A DNA stretch of 64,000 bases from Paludibacteraceae bacterium (lineage in GTDB: Bacteria > Bacteroidota > Bacteroidia > Bacteroidales > Paludibacteraceae), in NCBI GenBank assembly GCA_024693065.1, contig JAILLP010000004.1:1-64000 (forward strand). Reading direction: 5' to 3'. The translations under genes and the position numbers were made by a program. Below the pieces are notes generated by a model. That model saw nothing but the letters and a program-made list of their open reading frames with translations. It did not search any database and had not been told where the DNA came from. This document shows, piece by piece, positions 46,801 to 55,708 of this stretch (position 1 is its first letter; each line of letters begins with the position of its first letter).

Positions 46801-47363
46801 TCTTGGTATTGGATACTGAGGTTTACTCTAACACGGGTGGTCAGTCTTCTAAGGCTACTCCTCTTGGCGCTATCGCTAAGTTCGCCGCATCTGGTAAGAG
46901 AGTACGTAAGAAGGATTTGGGTATGATCGCTACCACTTATGGTTATGTTTATGTGGCTCAGATCGCTATGGGTGCTAACCAAGCTCAATGCTTGAAGGCG
47001 CTTAAGGAGGCTGAGGCATACGACGGACCATCTTTGGTTATCGCATACGCTCCATGTATCAACCACGGTTTGAAGGCCGGCATGGGCAAGGCTCAGGCTG
47101 AGGAGGCTAAGGCCGTTGAGTGTGGATACTGGCACTTGTGGAGATTCAACCCAGCTTTGGAGGCTGAGGGCAAGAACCCATTCACATTGGATTCAAAAGA
47201 GCCTGATTACAGCAAGTTCCAAGACTTCTTGAAGGGTGAGGTTCGTTACGCTTCCGTTATGAAGCAATTCCCTAACGAGGCACAAGAGTTGTTCAACGCC
47301 TCTGAGGAGATGGCTAAGAAGCGTTACCAATCATACGTTCGTATGACGAAGATGGAGTATTAA
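43806..47363 (+). CDS. nifJ: Pyruvate:ferredoxin (flavodoxin) oxidoreductase
   Basis: 1185 residues, one-chain enzyme that oxidises pyruvate to acetyl-CoA and CO2 and reduces ferredoxin. The start at 43806 (AKEKKFITCDGNEAAAHISY) is chosen because upstream codons lie in the leader. Domain order is standard: pyruvate-binding N-terminus (YPITPSSTMAE), gamma domain (about 410-600), 2[4Fe-4S] insert with CIQCNNCAFVCPHAC and CLGCGNCVDVC (about 680-770), and the thiamine diphosphate domain with GCSSIYSG and GGDGASYDIGYGGLDH. Codon use is strongly biased toward a few codons, as in very highly expressed genes. It indicates anaerobic metabolism; the small ferredoxin at 21086 is a possible acceptor. Confidence 0.97.
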   Translation: MAKEKKFITCDGNEAAAHISYMFSECACIYPITPSSTMAEHVDEWAAQGRKNIFGETVSVTEMQSEAGAAGAVHGAIQAGALTSTYTASQGLLLMIPNMYKIAAEKMPAVFHVSARTIASHSLCIFGDHQDVYACRQTGFAMLAEGSVQEVMDLAGVAHLSTIKSQVPFLNFFDGFRTSHEIQKIEKLDNEDLAGLIDQEKLAEFRSRALNPNKPVMRGMAENPDTFFTHRESCNTMYNNVPEIVENYMKEISKITGRNYGLFDYYGAKDADRVIIAMGSVTECIREVIDFLAAKGEKVGLVAVHLFRPFSTKHLLAAVPKSAKVVTVLDRTKEPGANGDPLYLDVREAFFDVKDSPKVIGGRYGLGSNDTTPAQIISVYENMAMKEPKNHFTIGIVDDVTFTSLPKKEEVAVGGAGMFEAKFYGLGADGTVGANKNSVKIIGDNTNKHCQAYFSYDSKKSGGFTCSHLRFGDTPIRSTYLVNTPNFVACHVQAYLHMYDVTRGLQKNGTFLLNTIWEGEELAKNLPNKVKAYFAKNNIKVYYINATKIAQEIGLGNRTNTILQSAFFRITGVIPVELAVEQMKKFIVKSYGKKGEDVVNKNYAAVDRGGEYKELAIDPAWAKLGEDAAKKNDDPEFINKIVRPINAQNGDLLPVSAFKGIEDGEWPAGTAAYEKRGVSAFVPQWNAADCIQCNNCAFVCPHACIRPIVMTDDEAKGMNGDMIEMKAPAAMKGMKFRMQVGVLDCLGCGNCVDVCLGNNPEKGKQALKMVAFDPESKATAVEAANWDYAVKKVSSKQHLVDITANPKNSQFATPLFEFSGACSGCGETPYVKLISQLFGNREIVANATGCSSIYSGSIPSTPYTKNEKGQGPAWANSLFEDFCEFGLGMELANEKMRERIVKIMTEAIAADCTPADAKELFQAWLDNRNDAAKSQEITEKIIPIVEAGKSKCDHCKQLSELTGYMIKRSQWIIGGDGASYDIGYGGLDHVIASGKNVNILVLDTEVYSNTGGQSSKATPLGAIAKFAASGKRVRKKDLGMIATTYGYVYVAQIAMGANQAQCLKALKEAEAYDGPSLVIAYAPCINHGLKAGMGKAQAEEAKAVECGYWHLWRFNPALEAEGKNPFTLDSKEPDYSKFQDFLKGEVRYASVMKQFPNEAQELFNASEEMAKKRYQSYVRMTKMEY

Positions 47364-47387
47364 TAAATTACTCTAAATAATATTTGG

Positions 47388-47424
47388 AAAGAAGGCTCGG
47401 TCTCGTATCGAGCCTTCTTTTAAT
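47388..47424 (+). terminator. Terminator after nifJ
   Basis: A perfect 12-bp stem (47388-47399 with 47409-47420, arm AAAGAAGGCTCG), 9-base loop, T-rich end. Confidence 0.88.
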
Positions 47425-47438
47425 AAAAACATTTGTGA

Positions 47439-48782
47439 ATGATGAATCGGTCCAATCCATATAACAAGGAAGAGGTGGCGGACTTCTTGTCTGGCACTGG
47501 CACTGAAGAGGTTTGTACCGCTCCTCTGAAGGGACAGTCCAAGAAGGGGTGCTTGAACGTCCTCTCTCTATTCTCTGGTTGCGGAGGCATGGACCTTGGC
47601 TTCGAAGGCGGATTTATCTGCAATAGAAGGTCTGTCCCGGAAACGTCAGGCTGGATTGAGCGTGCGGTCAATGATAATTGGGTTCTCCTGAAGAAGAACC
47701 GCTTCCGTACGGTCTTTGCCAACGATATCTTGTCGGAGGCTTTCCATTCGTGGACGAAATACATGGGACGGTTCGGCTGCGGCGGTGATGTGTTCCATAC
47801 GGAGAGTGTGGTGGATTTGGTCAAGGCGCATCAGAATGGTGACAACGCTTTCCCCTCTTCCGTGGATATTGTCACGGGCGGTTTTCCTTGCCAGGATTTC
47901 AGCGTCGCGGGCAAGCGGAGAGGCTTCGACTCCCAGATGAGCCATAATGGCGAGAAAAGGACGGAGGATGAGGCTTCGGAAGAGACGAGAGGAAAACTCT
48001 ATTTCTGGATGAAGCAGGTGATAGACATCGTCAAGCCTAAGATCTTCATCGCGGAGAACGTGAAGGGATTGGTCAGCTTGGGGGATGTGAAGGATATCAT
48101 CCAAAAGGATTTCGCCTCTGCGGATGGCCATGATTATTACGTGTTTGACCCCCAGGTGTTGAATGCGGGCAACTATGGTGTGCCGGAGATGCGGGAGCGT
48201 GTGATCTTCATCGGTGTGAAGAAATCCGCACTGAATGAGACCGCGAGAAGAATCTTCGAGAGCGGGAACATCCCGGAAGAATACAATCCTTATCCGACGC
48301 CAACCCACGCTTATACGCTGAAGGATCCAACCCTGTTGCCTCCTGTGACGTGTGCGGATGTCTTCCGTGACTTGAAAGAGCCTGAGGATAGTACGGATCT
48401 CTCCCACGTCAATTACTCGAAGGCGAAGTACATGGGTAGCCACTGCCAAGGGCAGAGTGAGGTGAACCTCAGGGGTTTAGGCCCGACGATCCGGTCAGAG
48501 CACCATGGTAACATAGAGTACAGACGTTTGTCGGCGGAGCATGGCGGCAAATACTCGGATGAGCTGAGTAAAGGTTTGAAAGAGAGAAGATTGACTCCAA
48601 GGGAGTGCGCCTTGATACAAACATTCCCGCCGGACTATCCGTTCGTTTACCGCAAGGCTGGCACGAGTCGTTTCGCAGTTAGCGCCTCTGGAGCCTATAA
48701 GGTGATTGGCAATGCGGTGCCTCCTGTGCTGGCTTATAATATCGCGAAAAGGTTGGAAGAAATTTGGCATAAGTATTTCTGA
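47439..48782 (+). CDS. DNA (cytosine-5-)-methyltransferase
   Basis: 447 residues. C5 methyltransferase motifs in order: SAM-binding VLSLFSGCGGMDLGFEGGF (about 41-59), the catalytic Cys C151 in GGFPCQDFS, ENVKGL, QVLNAGNYGVPEMRERVIFIG, a target-recognition region (about 280-380), and the C-terminal YKVIGNAVPPVLAYNIAKRL. Motif I starts later than usual, giving a ~40-residue N-terminal extension. No endonuclease or mismatch-repair vsr gene is adjacent, so it looks solitary. It lies ~290 bases upstream of cas6 on the same strand. Sequence specificity cannot be read from the protein. Confidence 0.93.
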   Translation: MMNRSNPYNKEEVADFLSGTGTEEVCTAPLKGQSKKGCLNVLSLFSGCGGMDLGFEGGFICNRRSVPETSGWIERAVNDNWVLLKKNRFRTVFANDILSEAFHSWTKYMGRFGCGGDVFHTESVVDLVKAHQNGDNAFPSSVDIVTGGFPCQDFSVAGKRRGFDSQMSHNGEKRTEDEASEETRGKLYFWMKQVIDIVKPKIFIAENVKGLVSLGDVKDIIQKDFASADGHDYYVFDPQVLNAGNYGVPEMRERVIFIGVKKSALNETARRIFESGNIPEEYNPYPTPTHAYTLKDPTLLPPVTCADVFRDLKEPEDSTDLSHVNYSKAKYMGSHCQGQSEVNLRGLGPTIRSEHHGNIEYRRLSAEHGGKYSDELSKGLKERRLTPRECALIQTFPPDYPFVYRKAGTSRFAVSASGAYKVIGNAVPPVLAYNIAKRLEEIWHKYF

Positions 48783-49075
48783 CATATAGTCAATCTTCCT
48801 TTTATGAGTTTTTGAATTGTCTATCTGTGTTTTAGTACAATCTGTGAGAAATTCTATTCTTGTAATCATTGTCGGGTTTCAATTTGATTTTTAGGATGGA
48901 TTTTTTTGTTTTTTTGTTGTATTCATATGAAAAATGATTTTATTTTGTGGATACAAGACAGATATCCTATGGTATGTCCTCTGATAGTGTTATAGAGATA
49001 CTTCTTTGAAGATTAGAGGAATGTTTTGTTTCAAATCCATATGGCTGAGTTCGCTTGGCCGAAAAAAATGATATC
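48783..49075 (+). other. Intergenic region before the CRISPR-Cas operon, with a possible leader ORF
   Basis: AT-rich, no recognised gene and no clear TAnnTTTG box. ATG at 49041 opens a 12-residue frame (MAEFAWPKKMIS) whose TGA (49077-49079) overlaps the cas6 ATG as ATGA, so translation of a tiny leader could be coupled to cas6. This could be chance. Confidence 0.25.
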
Positions 49076-49774
49076 ATGAATGCGAAATCAGTTCAGACGC
49101 TGGTAGTTTTATTAGACAAAGAAATATCGCTGAAGGAAATACCATATTTCCGGGGGTGTGTGGTCCACTCGATGGAGGATGCGAACATTTTGTTCCATAA
49201 TCATTTCGGTGACGAACAGTTGAGGTATCGTTATCCTCTCATACAGTACAAGCGTATTGGAGGGAAGGCGGCCATTGTATGTGTGGGAGAGGGTACAGAG
49301 GTCATTGGCGAATTCTTCTCGCAGACCGACTTCCATTTCAGGGTGGGAGAGCGGGAGGTGGACATGGCGATAGACCATATAGATGCCAAGCGGACGATAC
49401 TTCAGGTTTGGGACAGCGATTTTCGTTATACGTTGCGGAAATGGTTGCCGTTGAGTTCAGAGAATTACCGGGAGTACAGCCAATTGGAGGGAATATCGGA
49501 GCGGTGTGATTTTCTGCAGAGGATATTGGTGGGTAACATCTTGTCGTTCTGCAAGGGTGTTGATGTTACGATTGAGAGTGAGATCAAGTGTGTGATCACG
49601 GATATAATGGATACGCATTCCTATCTGTATAAGGGAGTTAAGATGCAGGGCTTCGACGTGGAGTTCAAGACCAACATCAGCTTGCCCGACTATGTAGGAC
49701 TGGGGAAAGGTGTGAGTTTGGGGTTTGGAACGGTAGTAAAGAAATATGAAAACAGAAAAAATAATAACGAATAA
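49076..49774 (+). CDS. cas6: CRISPR-associated endoribonuclease Cas6
   Basis: 232 residues from the ATG at 49076. It cuts the CRISPR precursor within each repeat to leave an 8-base 5' handle. The N-terminal half has the Cas6b-like pattern YRYPLIQYKRIGGKAAIVCVG; the C-terminal half ends with the family glycine-rich loop GLGKGVSLGFGTVV (about 212-225). The catalytic His could be H20-H50 region residues, not certain. It is four bases upstream of cas10. Its base composition is richer in GC than cas10 to csm5. Confidence 0.85.
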   Translation: MNAKSVQTLVVLLDKEISLKEIPYFRGCVVHSMEDANILFHNHFGDEQLRYRYPLIQYKRIGGKAAIVCVGEGTEVIGEFFSQTDFHFRVGEREVDMAIDHIDAKRTILQVWDSDFRYTLRKWLPLSSENYREYSQLEGISERCDFLQRILVGNILSFCKGVDVTIESEIKCVITDIMDTHSYLYKGVKMQGFDVEFKTNISLPDYVGLGKGVSLGFGTVVKKYENRKNNNE

Positions 49775-49778
49775 TAAT

Positions 49779-52274
49779 ATGGACGCGACGAGAGAAAAAG
49801 TGTATTTGGCGGCACTGCTGCATGATATAGGAAAGTTTTATCAGAGGGCGGATACCGGTTCTGTAGGATCCAGCACTCATCTGAAAGATTATAGTAAAGA
49901 AGAAAGTTCGTTTTGCCCACAGTATCAAGGGCAATATAGCCATAAGCATGTTTTGTGGACGGCCCAATTCATTGATGATTTTCGCTCTGTTTTTTTGAAA
50001 TTGTCTGATTCTGAAATTGGCGACATGACAAACAGAAATAATTTAATCAATTTGGCCGCTGGGCATCATTTGCAAAAAGATCAATTGTCTGATTTAGGCC
50101 AAATAATTAAGGAAGCAGATAGCCTTTCGTCTGGTATGGATAGAGACAATGCATTCAACGACATACAAGACGAAAAGGACTGGGATGCATTCAAGAAAAA
50201 AAGAATGACATCAATTCTACAAACGGTTAATTTCGAGAAAGGGAAGAACGAATGGTGGCATCTACCCGTAACATCAATGGAACTTACTGAGGCATATTTT
50301 CCAAAGAAAGAATTTGAAACTGAACCAGACTATGCATCTTTATGGAATGCATTTGTGGAAGAATTCAAGTGGATACAAGCAAATACGTATCATGCTTTTG
50401 CAGAAACATTTTTTAATCTGATACAAAAATACACAAGCAGTGTGCCCTCAAGCACTATTGATTTCCCTGATGTGTCTCTTTATGATCACTTGAAAACCAC
50501 AGCCGCATTGTCAGTATGCTTGTACGACTTTTATCAAAACAAGGAATCTTCAGAAAACCCATTCCTATTGATTGGAGCTGACTTTAGTGGTATCCAACCG
50601 TATATCTATCAGATAGTATCAAAACATGCGGGTAAAAATCTAAAAGGACGCTCGTTTTATCTTTCTCTATTATCAGACACCATAGTCCGCTATTTGTTGA
50701 AGGAATTGAATCTATTTCAAGCGAATATAGTATATAACTCAGGTGGCAGTTTTTATTTATTGGCTCCGAATACAGTTTTTGTGCAACAACAATTGCAGAA
50801 TGCTATACAAACAATAGAACAACATTTGTTTGAAACACACGGCACATCTCTATATGTAGCAATTGATAGCGTTGAGATGTCAAAAGAAGCACTTATGCAC
50901 AAAGATGGACAGAACTTAGGTAAGATTTGGGGAGAACTTTTTGAGAAACGGGACAAAAAGAAATCGGCAAAATTTGCTACGCAGATAATGTCCAGATATC
51001 CAGATTTTTTCAACCCTATTCTTCAAGGAGGAGACACTGATAGGGATAGCATAACAGGAGAAGAATTTCTGCCCAATGAAAAACCGATAATCAAAGACGG
51101 TCTAAAATTGAAGAAAACGACTAATGAGCAAATTGAAATCGGTAAAAAGTTGCGGGAAACAAACCTCATTGTTGTGAAAGACGGAGAGCCACTTTCTTAC
51201 TGGAACGAAAAAACACATATATCACCTGCGAATTTAGGATTCACCTATTACTTCTTGAATAGCGAAAAGGATTTGTCGGAAATGAAAGAAGAACTGCGAG
51301 CTTCGGCTGACAAGGTTACTGTAATTACCTTAAATGGGAAGAACGGAGATTGTAGTTTCATGCATACCATAGATGGAATAAACAATATCTATTCATTGTT
51401 GTTTTATGGTGGAAATGAGATAGATGGGAAAGACGTCCCAACATTTGAAGAAATGTGTGAGAATAATAACTTTTCACGAATGGGGGTGCTGAGAATGGAT
51501 GTTGACAATTTGGGAAACATCTTCCAGAAGGGGATTGCGCCAGATCGGGCTACATTATCACGATATGCAGCTTTGAGCCGTTCTTTCGACTTTTTCTTCT
51601 CTGGTTATTTGAACTCTATCTGGAGAGAAACCGACCCAGATAAATCGTTTATTATATACAGTGGTGGAGACGATGTGTTCATCGTAGGTAGTTGGAATGT
51701 AATGATAGAGATGGCAAAGAAAATAAAAGCTGATTTCAGGTCGTATACATGTGAAAATCCTGCGTTTTCGTTGTCAGGAGGAATAGCCATTGTTACATCT
51801 AAGTTCCCGATAATGAAAGGAGCAGAGGAAAGCGAAACGGAAGAGAAGCAAGCCAAAGACCACACATGCAAAAACAACACAAAGAATTCTTTGTCGTTTA
51901 TGGATATGCCTTTAAATTGGGATGAAGAGTTTGATGTGGTAGAAGAGTTGAAAAACGATTTATATGACTGGCTGATAAAGGAACAATTGCCCAAATCCTT
52001 TCTGTCAAAATTAATGATGCATTACGAAAATGCAAAAATTATAAACCACAAGATAAAAGAAGTGAAAACATACTGGATGCTTACATACGACCTAAGTCGC
52101 ATGAAAGGAAGGTCAAACACAGAAGCAGTTAACAACATGATTGACAATTGCATCAAGGAAGTATGTGACAAAAACACTTTGAACGGTAAATCCATCCAAA
52201 CGGATTATCATCCTTTGGAATTATGGACATTTGCTGCAAGATGGGCGGAATTGGAATACAGAACAAATAAATAA
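49779..52274 (+). CDS. cas10: Type III-A CRISPR effector Cas10/Csm1
   Basis: 831 residues from ATG 49779; the in-frame ATG at 49746 lies inside cas6. The N-terminal HD nuclease motif LLHDIGKF has H15 and D16. Two palm domains follow; the second has the cyclase motif GGDD at residues 629-632 (IIYSGGDDVFIVG), intact for cyclic oligoadenylate synthesis from ATP. C-terminal D4 helices bind Csm2. It is the signalling and DNase subunit of the Csm complex. The gene is visibly AT-rich. Intact HD and GGDD indicate both DNase and second-messenger outputs. Confidence 0.96.
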   Translation: MDATREKVYLAALLHDIGKFYQRADTGSVGSSTHLKDYSKEESSFCPQYQGQYSHKHVLWTAQFIDDFRSVFLKLSDSEIGDMTNRNNLINLAAGHHLQKDQLSDLGQIIKEADSLSSGMDRDNAFNDIQDEKDWDAFKKKRMTSILQTVNFEKGKNEWWHLPVTSMELTEAYFPKKEFETEPDYASLWNAFVEEFKWIQANTYHAFAETFFNLIQKYTSSVPSSTIDFPDVSLYDHLKTTAALSVCLYDFYQNKESSENPFLLIGADFSGIQPYIYQIVSKHAGKNLKGRSFYLSLLSDTIVRYLLKELNLFQANIVYNSGGSFYLLAPNTVFVQQQLQNAIQTIEQHLFETHGTSLYVAIDSVEMSKEALMHKDGQNLGKIWGELFEKRDKKKSAKFATQIMSRYPDFFNPILQGGDTDRDSITGEEFLPNEKPIIKDGLKLKKTTNEQIEIGKKLRETNLIVVKDGEPLSYWNEKTHISPANLGFTYYFLNSEKDLSEMKEELRASADKVTVITLNGKNGDCSFMHTIDGINNIYSLLFYGGNEIDGKDVPTFEEMCENNNFSRMGVLRMDVDNLGNIFQKGIAPDRATLSRYAALSRSFDFFFSGYLNSIWRETDPDKSFIIYSGGDDVFIVGSWNVMIEMAKKIKADFRSYTCENPAFSLSGGIAIVTSKFPIMKGAEESETEEKQAKDHTCKNNTKNSLSFMDMPLNWDEEFDVVEELKNDLYDWLIKEQLPKSFLSKLMMHYENAKIINHKIKEVKTYWMLTYDLSRMKGRSNTEAVNNMIDNCIKEVCDKNTLNGKSIQTDYHPLELWTFAARWAELEYRTNK

Positions 52275-52293
52275 TTTTAAACTGATTAGTTAT

Positions 52294-52779
52294 ATGGAAG
52301 GTTTCGAGAACAATTACCAGAGACCACGACTGGGAGATCGACCTCAAGGAGGTGGGTTTCAAAAAGGGAATTTCAACAACAATCCAAAGCCAACTGCAAA
52401 ATCCAAGTATGAGGAATTATCATTCGATTCTTCCTGGATAACAAAAGAAGCATCTCCTTTATTAGTGGAGTATGCAGAAAAGATGGGGAGATTCATGGCA
52501 GAAAATGGTCTTACGAATTCTAAAATTCGTAGTATTTATGGAGAAATAAAACGCATTCAAATGGGAGAATTTGAGAAAGAAAAGTCTTCATTCTTTTTAT
52601 TGAAACCTAAAGTTGCATATGCGTTGGGACGTGATGACAAAAACGAAGGATTAAGACTATTCAAAATGATATTCGACAAAGCATCGGATTATGTTGATAA
52701 CCAAAAAACCTATCACAACTTTTGTAATCTCATCGAGGCTATTCTTGCATATCACAAAGCATTTGGTGGGAAAGACTAA
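52294..52779 (+). CDS. csm2: Csm2, small subunit of the type III-A complex
   Basis: 161 residues from ATG 52294. The first ~40 residues are Gly/Asn/Arg-rich and disordered (NYQRPRLGDRPQGGGFQKGN). The helical core shows SSWITKEASPLLVEYAEKMG, NGLTNSKIRSIYGEIKRIQ and FFLLKPKVAYALGR, the Csm2 signature. Csm2 lines the inner filament and contacts crRNA-target duplex. 19 bases after cas10, 27 before csm3. Confidence 0.92.
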   Translation: MEGFENNYQRPRLGDRPQGGGFQKGNFNNNPKPTAKSKYEELSFDSSWITKEASPLLVEYAEKMGRFMAENGLTNSKIRSIYGEIKRIQMGEFEKEKSSFFLLKPKVAYALGRDDKNEGLRLFKMIFDKASDYVDNQKTYHNFCNLIEAILAYHKAFGGKD

Positions 52780-52806
52780 TTCATTAACGAATAAAATATC
52801 ATTATT

Positions 52807-53487
52807 ATGACTATAAAACTAAAGAAGAAAGTCCTATATACAGGAACAATCACACTAAAAACAGGATTGCATATTGGTGGTACTAATGCTGCATTAAATA
52901 TTGGAGGTCCAGATAAATTCGTAGTAAGAAATCCGATTAACAACATTCCATACATTCCGGGAAGTTCATTGAAAGGGAAAATGCGATCGCTAGTTGAAAT
53001 TGCTAATGGGGAAACCAATGAAGGTAAACCGACAAATAATCCAGAATCAAAGGCTGGTTCTTTATTCGGAGTATCTGGCGACAACGAGAAAAGCAAACCA
53101 TCTCGACTAATTATCCGCGATGCGGAACTAATCACGAAAGATGATAAAGAGGATGAATTAAAACGCTATGGGCTTTCTCCTAAAGATGTTCCTGATTTTT
53201 CAAATACTGATTTGCCCTACACTGAAAGTAAGACGGAAGTCGCTATCGACCGTGTTACAGCAAAAGCTAATCCTAGAACTTTCGAGCGAGTTCCTGCAGG
53301 AGCAAAGTTCAAATTGAATATGGTGTTGAACATCTTTGAAGATGAAAATGAAGAAGAGTTGAAGAAAACCCTGGAACAGGCAATCAAGTTGCTTGAAGAT
53401 GATTACTTGGGTGGTCATGGTTCTCGTGGCTATGGACAAGTAAAAATCGATTGGGTAAATACTAAGGGAGAAGACAAAACTTATTGA
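52807..53487 (+). CDS. csm3: Csm3, backbone RAMP nuclease
   Basis: 226 residues. Opening TGTITLKTGLHIGGTN and PYIPGSSLKGKMRSLVEI are the RAMP signatures; the Gly-rich loop GGHGSRGYGQV is near residue 204. Csm3 forms the crRNA-binding backbone and cleaves target RNA every six bases with an Asp; a candidate is D36 in GGPDKFV. Two bases separate its stop and the csm4 start. Confidence 0.95.
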   Translation: MTIKLKKKVLYTGTITLKTGLHIGGTNAALNIGGPDKFVVRNPINNIPYIPGSSLKGKMRSLVEIANGETNEGKPTNNPESKAGSLFGVSGDNEKSKPSRLIIRDAELITKDDKEDELKRYGLSPKDVPDFSNTDLPYTESKTEVAIDRVTAKANPRTFERVPAGAKFKLNMVLNIFEDENEEELKKTLEQAIKLLEDDYLGGHGSRGYGQVKIDWVNTKGEDKTY

Positions 53488-53489
53488 GT

Positions 53490-54473
53490 ATGGCAGTTGT
53501 TATAAAACTAAAGCATATATCGCCTTTGCATATGGGTACGGGGAAAGAAAACTATGACTTCTCTTCCTCTGTATTGCAAAGCGATACAATTTCTGCAGCT
53601 TTGGCCGCCATGCGTGTTCAATGCGGGAAGGTTGACGACTTGAAAGATTTTATGGAATCGTTCACAGTAAGTTCAGCATTCCCGTTCTTTGGACAATGTC
53701 TATTCTTCCCTAAACCACAAGGAAAAATGAATGTTTCTGTTTCAGACATGGAAGAGTATCCTTCAAGGAAAAAACTGAAAAAAGTGAAATTTGTGGAATA
53801 TGAGACATGGAAACAACTGATATGTGGCGAATCTGTAAATGTGCAATCAAATCAGCTTCAAAGCATTTTTTTGCTATCGTCTAAATCGGTGTCGGAATTT
53901 GCAGTCCCTTATAAATCGCAAGTAAATCAAAGAGTATCAGTTCCTCGCAACGATGGAGCCGATGCTGATCCATTCTTTTTTGATTGGACTTATTTCCATC
54001 AAGAAGGAGGCTTGTTTTGCGTGTTGGATGCGCCAAAAAACAAGGAAACGGAGATTGTTGAGTTGTTCCAAATGTTGGGGGAAACAGGAATAGGGACAGA
54101 CAAAAATATAGGGGGAGGAAAATTTGAAGTTGAAAAGTCAGCGTCAATTAATTTTGATTGTGTAAAATCGGCTAATGCCACCATGTTGCTGTCGTTGTAT
54201 ATTCCTGCTGAGGAAGAAATTGATTCATTGGATTTGCTAAACTCGAAGTATGAACTTGTTCAGCGTGGCGGATTCTTAGCTGGTAGTCAGGAGGAGGATT
54301 TCAAACATCTACGTAAGAAATCAGTGTATGCCTTTAATGTCGGATCTGTATTCCCGACAACAACTAAATTGACAGGCAAAATAGTTGACTTACAACCGTC
54401 ATGGAATGATGAACGTATGCACCCTGTCTATCGAAGTGGGAAACCATTCGCTATACCAATAAATTTGAACTAA
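53490..54473 (+). CDS. csm4: Csm4, RAMP subunit binding the crRNA 5' handle
   Basis: 327 residues from ATG 53490. The N-terminal RAMP fold has ISPLHMGTGKENYDFSSSVLQSD; a Gly-rich GIGTDKNIGGGKFE segment lies near residue 205, as in Csm4. It would cap the complex next to Cas10 and hold the 5' handle. Confidence 0.9.
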   Translation: MAVVIKLKHISPLHMGTGKENYDFSSSVLQSDTISAALAAMRVQCGKVDDLKDFMESFTVSSAFPFFGQCLFFPKPQGKMNVSVSDMEEYPSRKKLKKVKFVEYETWKQLICGESVNVQSNQLQSIFLLSSKSVSEFAVPYKSQVNQRVSVPRNDGADADPFFFDWTYFHQEGGLFCVLDAPKNKETEIVELFQMLGETGIGTDKNIGGGKFEVEKSASINFDCVKSANATMLLSLYIPAEEEIDSLDLLNSKYELVQRGGFLAGSQEEDFKHLRKKSVYAFNVGSVFPTTTKLTGKIVDLQPSWNDERMHPVYRSGKPFAIPINLN

Positions 54474-54475
54474 TT

Positions 54476-55648
54476 ATGAGTAAAATAAAGATAGAAACAC
54501 TTACGGCGGTACACATTGGTTCTGGAGAAACTTTACAATATGGAACGGATTTTGTCACAGGAGAGACGGAAGATGGCGATGTGATATCTATCATAGAACC
54601 ACGTAAAGTATTGGACTTGATCGGTGTTGACAACGTACAACAATGGGTCACAGCTATTGAACGAAAAGAATCGACTTCACAAGTAGTAAAGAGATATGTC
54701 CCGAATGCTAAATTGGAGGACTATTCTAATCGTATTATTCTTGGATGGTCTGAAGTTCGAGATACCGATACATTAAAAGAACAAATCCACGATGGACAAG
54801 GCAGACCGTATATTCCCGGGAGTTCAATCAAAGGTGCGATTCGTACTGCTATTCTTGCCTCACTGGTGGGTGGAATCCAAGACAAGGAAAGTAAAGTTGA
54901 CAAAACCAAACGAGATTCCGATGGAAATCCGAGTCCAGACAAGAGAGGGAAGATTCAACTTAAAGCCAATGCTCAAAAAATTGAAGCAGAGTTGTTTGGA
55001 TTTAATTCTAAAAAGGAGGGCGTAGACCCTAATAAAGATGTGTTTCGTTTTTTACAAGTTGGCGATGCCTATTTTGGAGAGTTGAGAGAGGTGGCAATTC
55101 GCATGGTGAATATTAACGAGCGTGAACGTCAAAGTTTTTGGGACGCAAGCAAGCCTCAATTGATTGAAGCTGTATCACCAGAAGATGAATCGGAGTTCCA
55201 ATTGAAACTAAACATTTCAGGATACAACTTTTCTCGGGGAAAGGTTAACCAGTTGCCTCTTTGTATGAGTTCAGAAGCCGAGTTGTTCAGAACAATTAAT
55301 ACACATACACAAAAGCTTCTATGTGAGGAACTTGAATATTGGGAAGAAAGAGAAGACAAAGACGAGTCCGACAATGTATCCACTTATATGGGAAAGGTAA
55401 ACGATATATTATCAATTGCAAGGAAGTGCAAAGATGGGAAAGAGTGTATTCTTCGAATTGGACACGGCTCTGGTTGGTGCTTTATTACAGGAGCTTGGGC
55501 GAAAAGTTTAAAGAATTTCGATTCCCTTGTTGTTCCTGTATCTCGTCCTAAAAATTCAATTTACGAACAATATGATTTCCCTAAGACGAGGAGAGTGGAT
55601 GATGAGTGTGAGTTGCTAGGATTTGTGAAATTGTCGATTATAGAGTGA
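54476..55648 (+). CDS. csm5: Csm5, RAMP subunit at the crRNA 3' end
   Basis: 390 residues. RAMP features IETLTAVHIGSGETLQYGTD and RPYIPGSSIKGAIRTAILAS are clear, and the C-terminal ILRIGHGSGWCFITGAW is the Csm5 Gly-rich loop. It binds the 3' part of crRNA and helps its maturation. It ends the AT-rich cas10-csm5 block; a 117-base gap with a new promoter follows. Confidence 0.93.
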   Translation: MSKIKIETLTAVHIGSGETLQYGTDFVTGETEDGDVISIIEPRKVLDLIGVDNVQQWVTAIERKESTSQVVKRYVPNAKLEDYSNRIILGWSEVRDTDTLKEQIHDGQGRPYIPGSSIKGAIRTAILASLVGGIQDKESKVDKTKRDSDGNPSPDKRGKIQLKANAQKIEAELFGFNSKKEGVDPNKDVFRFLQVGDAYFGELREVAIRMVNINERERQSFWDASKPQLIEAVSPEDESEFQLKLNISGYNFSRGKVNQLPLCMSSEAELFRTINTHTQKLLCEELEYWEEREDKDESDNVSTYMGKVNDILSIARKCKDGKECILRIGHGSGWCFITGAWAKSLKNFDSLVVPVSRPKNSIYEQYDFPKTRRVDDECELLGFVKLSIIE

Positions 55649-55708
55649 AGTCTCTCTCGTTGACTTGCCCCTAACATCTCTGAAAATTTCATAAAACAGT
55701 AAATATCC

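Noticed and set aside
49746-49778. Upstream start of cas10 inside cas6
   Set aside because: The ATG at 49779, directly after the cas6 stop, gives the usual Csm1 start just before the HD motif.
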